Source: Alteromonas marina
Lineage (GTDB): Bacteria > Pseudomonadota > Gammaproteobacteria > Enterobacterales > Alteromonadaceae
Length of the DNA stretch: 64,000 nt
Direction: 5' to 3'
NCBI RefSeq assembly: GCF_000808575.1
Contig: NZ_JWLW01000003.1
Span: 1 to 64,000, forward strand
The position numbers were made by a program, and so were the translations under genes. The notes below the pieces were generated by a model that was given only the letters and a program-made list of their open reading frames with translations, was not told the DNA's origin and ran no database searches. Shown here one piece after another: positions 63,352-64,000 of this stretch; the first letter of the stretch is position 1, and each line of letters opens with the position of its first letter.

Positions 63352-63854
63352 GCTTCCACCAGATGCTTTACGAAATTACACGGTCTAAAGTCGGCATCAA
63401 GCTGGCTAGAAATAATTTTTTCCCACGCCGTACGACACGCGCCTGTTGAACCTGGCAGGCAGAAAATAACCGTATTATTAGCAAAGCCCGCTACTGCGCG
63501 AGACTGAATGGTTGATGTACCAATCTCTTCATAGCTAATTTGGCGAAATAGCTCGCCAAAGCCGTCGACTTCTTTGTCGAACAATACACTGATGGCCTCT
63601 GGCGTTGAGTCCCGGTGGGTGAAACCTGTACCACCGGTAATTAATACGGCGTGAATGTTTTTATCGGCAATCCACTTCGACACCACGGCGCGCTGCTGAT
63701 AAATATCGTCTTTCACCAAGTCGCGATCATAAAGGTTATGGCCAACCGAGGTAAGCGCCTCTTTCAAGTAGTCTCCCGACTTGTCGTTTTCGAGGGTGCG
63801 CGTATCTGAAATAGTGAGTACGGCAATATTAAGGGGTTGGCTGACAACTGACAT
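63348..63854 (-). CDS. moaB: MoaB/MogA family molybdenum cofactor protein
   Basis: A 168-residue protein. NIAVLTISDTRTLENDKSGD, VLITGGTGFTHRDSTPEAIS and ELFRQISYEEIGTSTIQSRA with FCLPGSTGACRTAWE match MoaB. The start at 63854 (MSVVSQPL) is backed by AGGA six bases upstream; the open frame extends 19 codons farther. It adenylylates molybdopterin in organisms where MoaB replaces MogA; E. coli MoaB is not essential. It overlaps moaC. Confidence 0.93.
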   Translation of the reverse strand: MSVVSQPLNIAVLTISDTRTLENDKSGDYLKEALTSVGHNLYDRDLVKDDIYQQRAVVSKWIADKNIHAVLITGGTGFTHRDSTPEAISVLFDKEVDGFGELFRQISYEEIGTSTIQSRAVAGFANNTVIFCLPGSTGACRTAWEKIISSQLDADFRPCNFVKHLVEA

Positions 63855-63978
63855 ATGAAATCCTAATTTGATATGCGACATTTTGGCGGTTTTTGATAAA
63901 GTACCAGCCAAAATACTAATTGGTAATCACTTTATAAGGGTGCATGCCATGAATTCAACAACTAAGTTGGCATAAACT

Positions 63979-64000
63979 ATGTCTAAAAGCCTAACTAATC
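63979..64000 (+). CDS. moaA: Possible 5' end of moaA (partial, runs off window)
   Basis: An ATG at 63979 begins MSKSLTN before the window ends. MoaA proteins start with a short M-x-x-x-LTD/N-like segment, and the position divergent from moaBC fits moaA. Only seven codons are visible and the ribosome site is weak, so this is a contextual guess. Confidence 0.35.

Noticed and set aside
63855-63911. 19-codon N-terminal extension of moaB
   Set aside because: No ribosome site at the distal start; the inner ATG has AGGA at 6 bp and gives the usual length.
1-64000. rRNA, tRNA, CRISPR arrays, insertion sequences, integrases, phage genes
   Set aside because: None recognised. Intergenic regions are mostly under 420 bp and show no cloverleaf, repeat-spacer or terminal inverted repeat pattern.

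Overview
The window looks like chromosomal DNA of a marine gammaproteobacterium of the Alteromonas type. This is inferred from moderate GC content, two large TonB-dependent receptors, RND pumps, a divergent ETF / ETF-ubiquinone oxidoreductase locus, a pxp(5-oxoprolinase)-aminotransferase operon, and E. coli-like gene neighbourhoods (ybfF..fldA..fur, alaA-yfbR, moaBC/moaDE). No rRNA, tRNA, CRISPR array, insertion sequence, integrase or prophage gene was recognised. It reads as core genome with one clearly decaying gene.

Layout. 0-5 kb: yaiI, two short-chain dehydrogenases and a long DmdC-like acyl-CoA dehydrogenase on the minus strand, divergent from a GlxA-type AraC regulator, with a conspicuous inverted repeat between them. 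5-15 kb: a TonB-dependent receptor, an orphan 118-aa protein, a prolyl oligopeptidase and a two-gene RND pump. 15-19 kb: a tiny stand-alone glycogen-binding-type E-set protein, etfBA, and the divergent ETF-QO; the ETF intergenic region carries tandem palindromes. 19-25 kb: an H-NS-like protein, ybfF, a DUF2788 protein, flavodoxin, a chemotaxis receptor and fur. 24.6-28 kb: pxpA, pxpB, pxpC and a class IV aminotransferase. 28-37.4 kb: an S1/CvfB-like protein, a YhfA/OsmC protein and a three-gene RND system with two different permeases.

37.5-47.7 kb: a DUF3718 and a DUF2189 protein, alaA-yfbR-dgt, msrP-msrQ, a YqaA-type membrane protein, a probable SulA-like division inhibitor under two LexA-type boxes, a YchJ protein with a Ser/Asn-rich insert, and a GH13 alpha-amylase pseudogene (nonsense codon plus deletion of catalytic segments). 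47.7-51.8 kb: an operon with a histidine phosphatase, an ACAD10/11-type acyl-CoA dehydrogenase, an ACAD10/11-type aminoglycoside-phosphotransferase-like kinase and a quinone oxidoreductase, read here as a probable 4-hydroxyacyl-CoA catabolic module. 52-58.8 kb: a second large TonB-dependent receptor, an XdhC-family protein, a DsbA/FrnE-like protein, an SGNH hydrolase and hemN with an FNR-type box. 58.8-64 kb: modCBA, moaE, moaD, moaC, moaB and probably the first codons of moaA.

Two themes connect the genes. Acyl-CoA oxidation: two acyl-CoA dehydrogenases, ETF and ETF-QO can feed electrons to quinone. Molybdenum: uptake by ModABC, cofactor synthesis by Moa proteins, XdhC, and MsrPQ as a molybdoenzyme client. 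No wholly new system was found. The observations most worth following are the split ACAD11-like module, the SOS-controlled SulA-like gene, the ETF operator array, the GlxA-linked operator and the amylase remnant.
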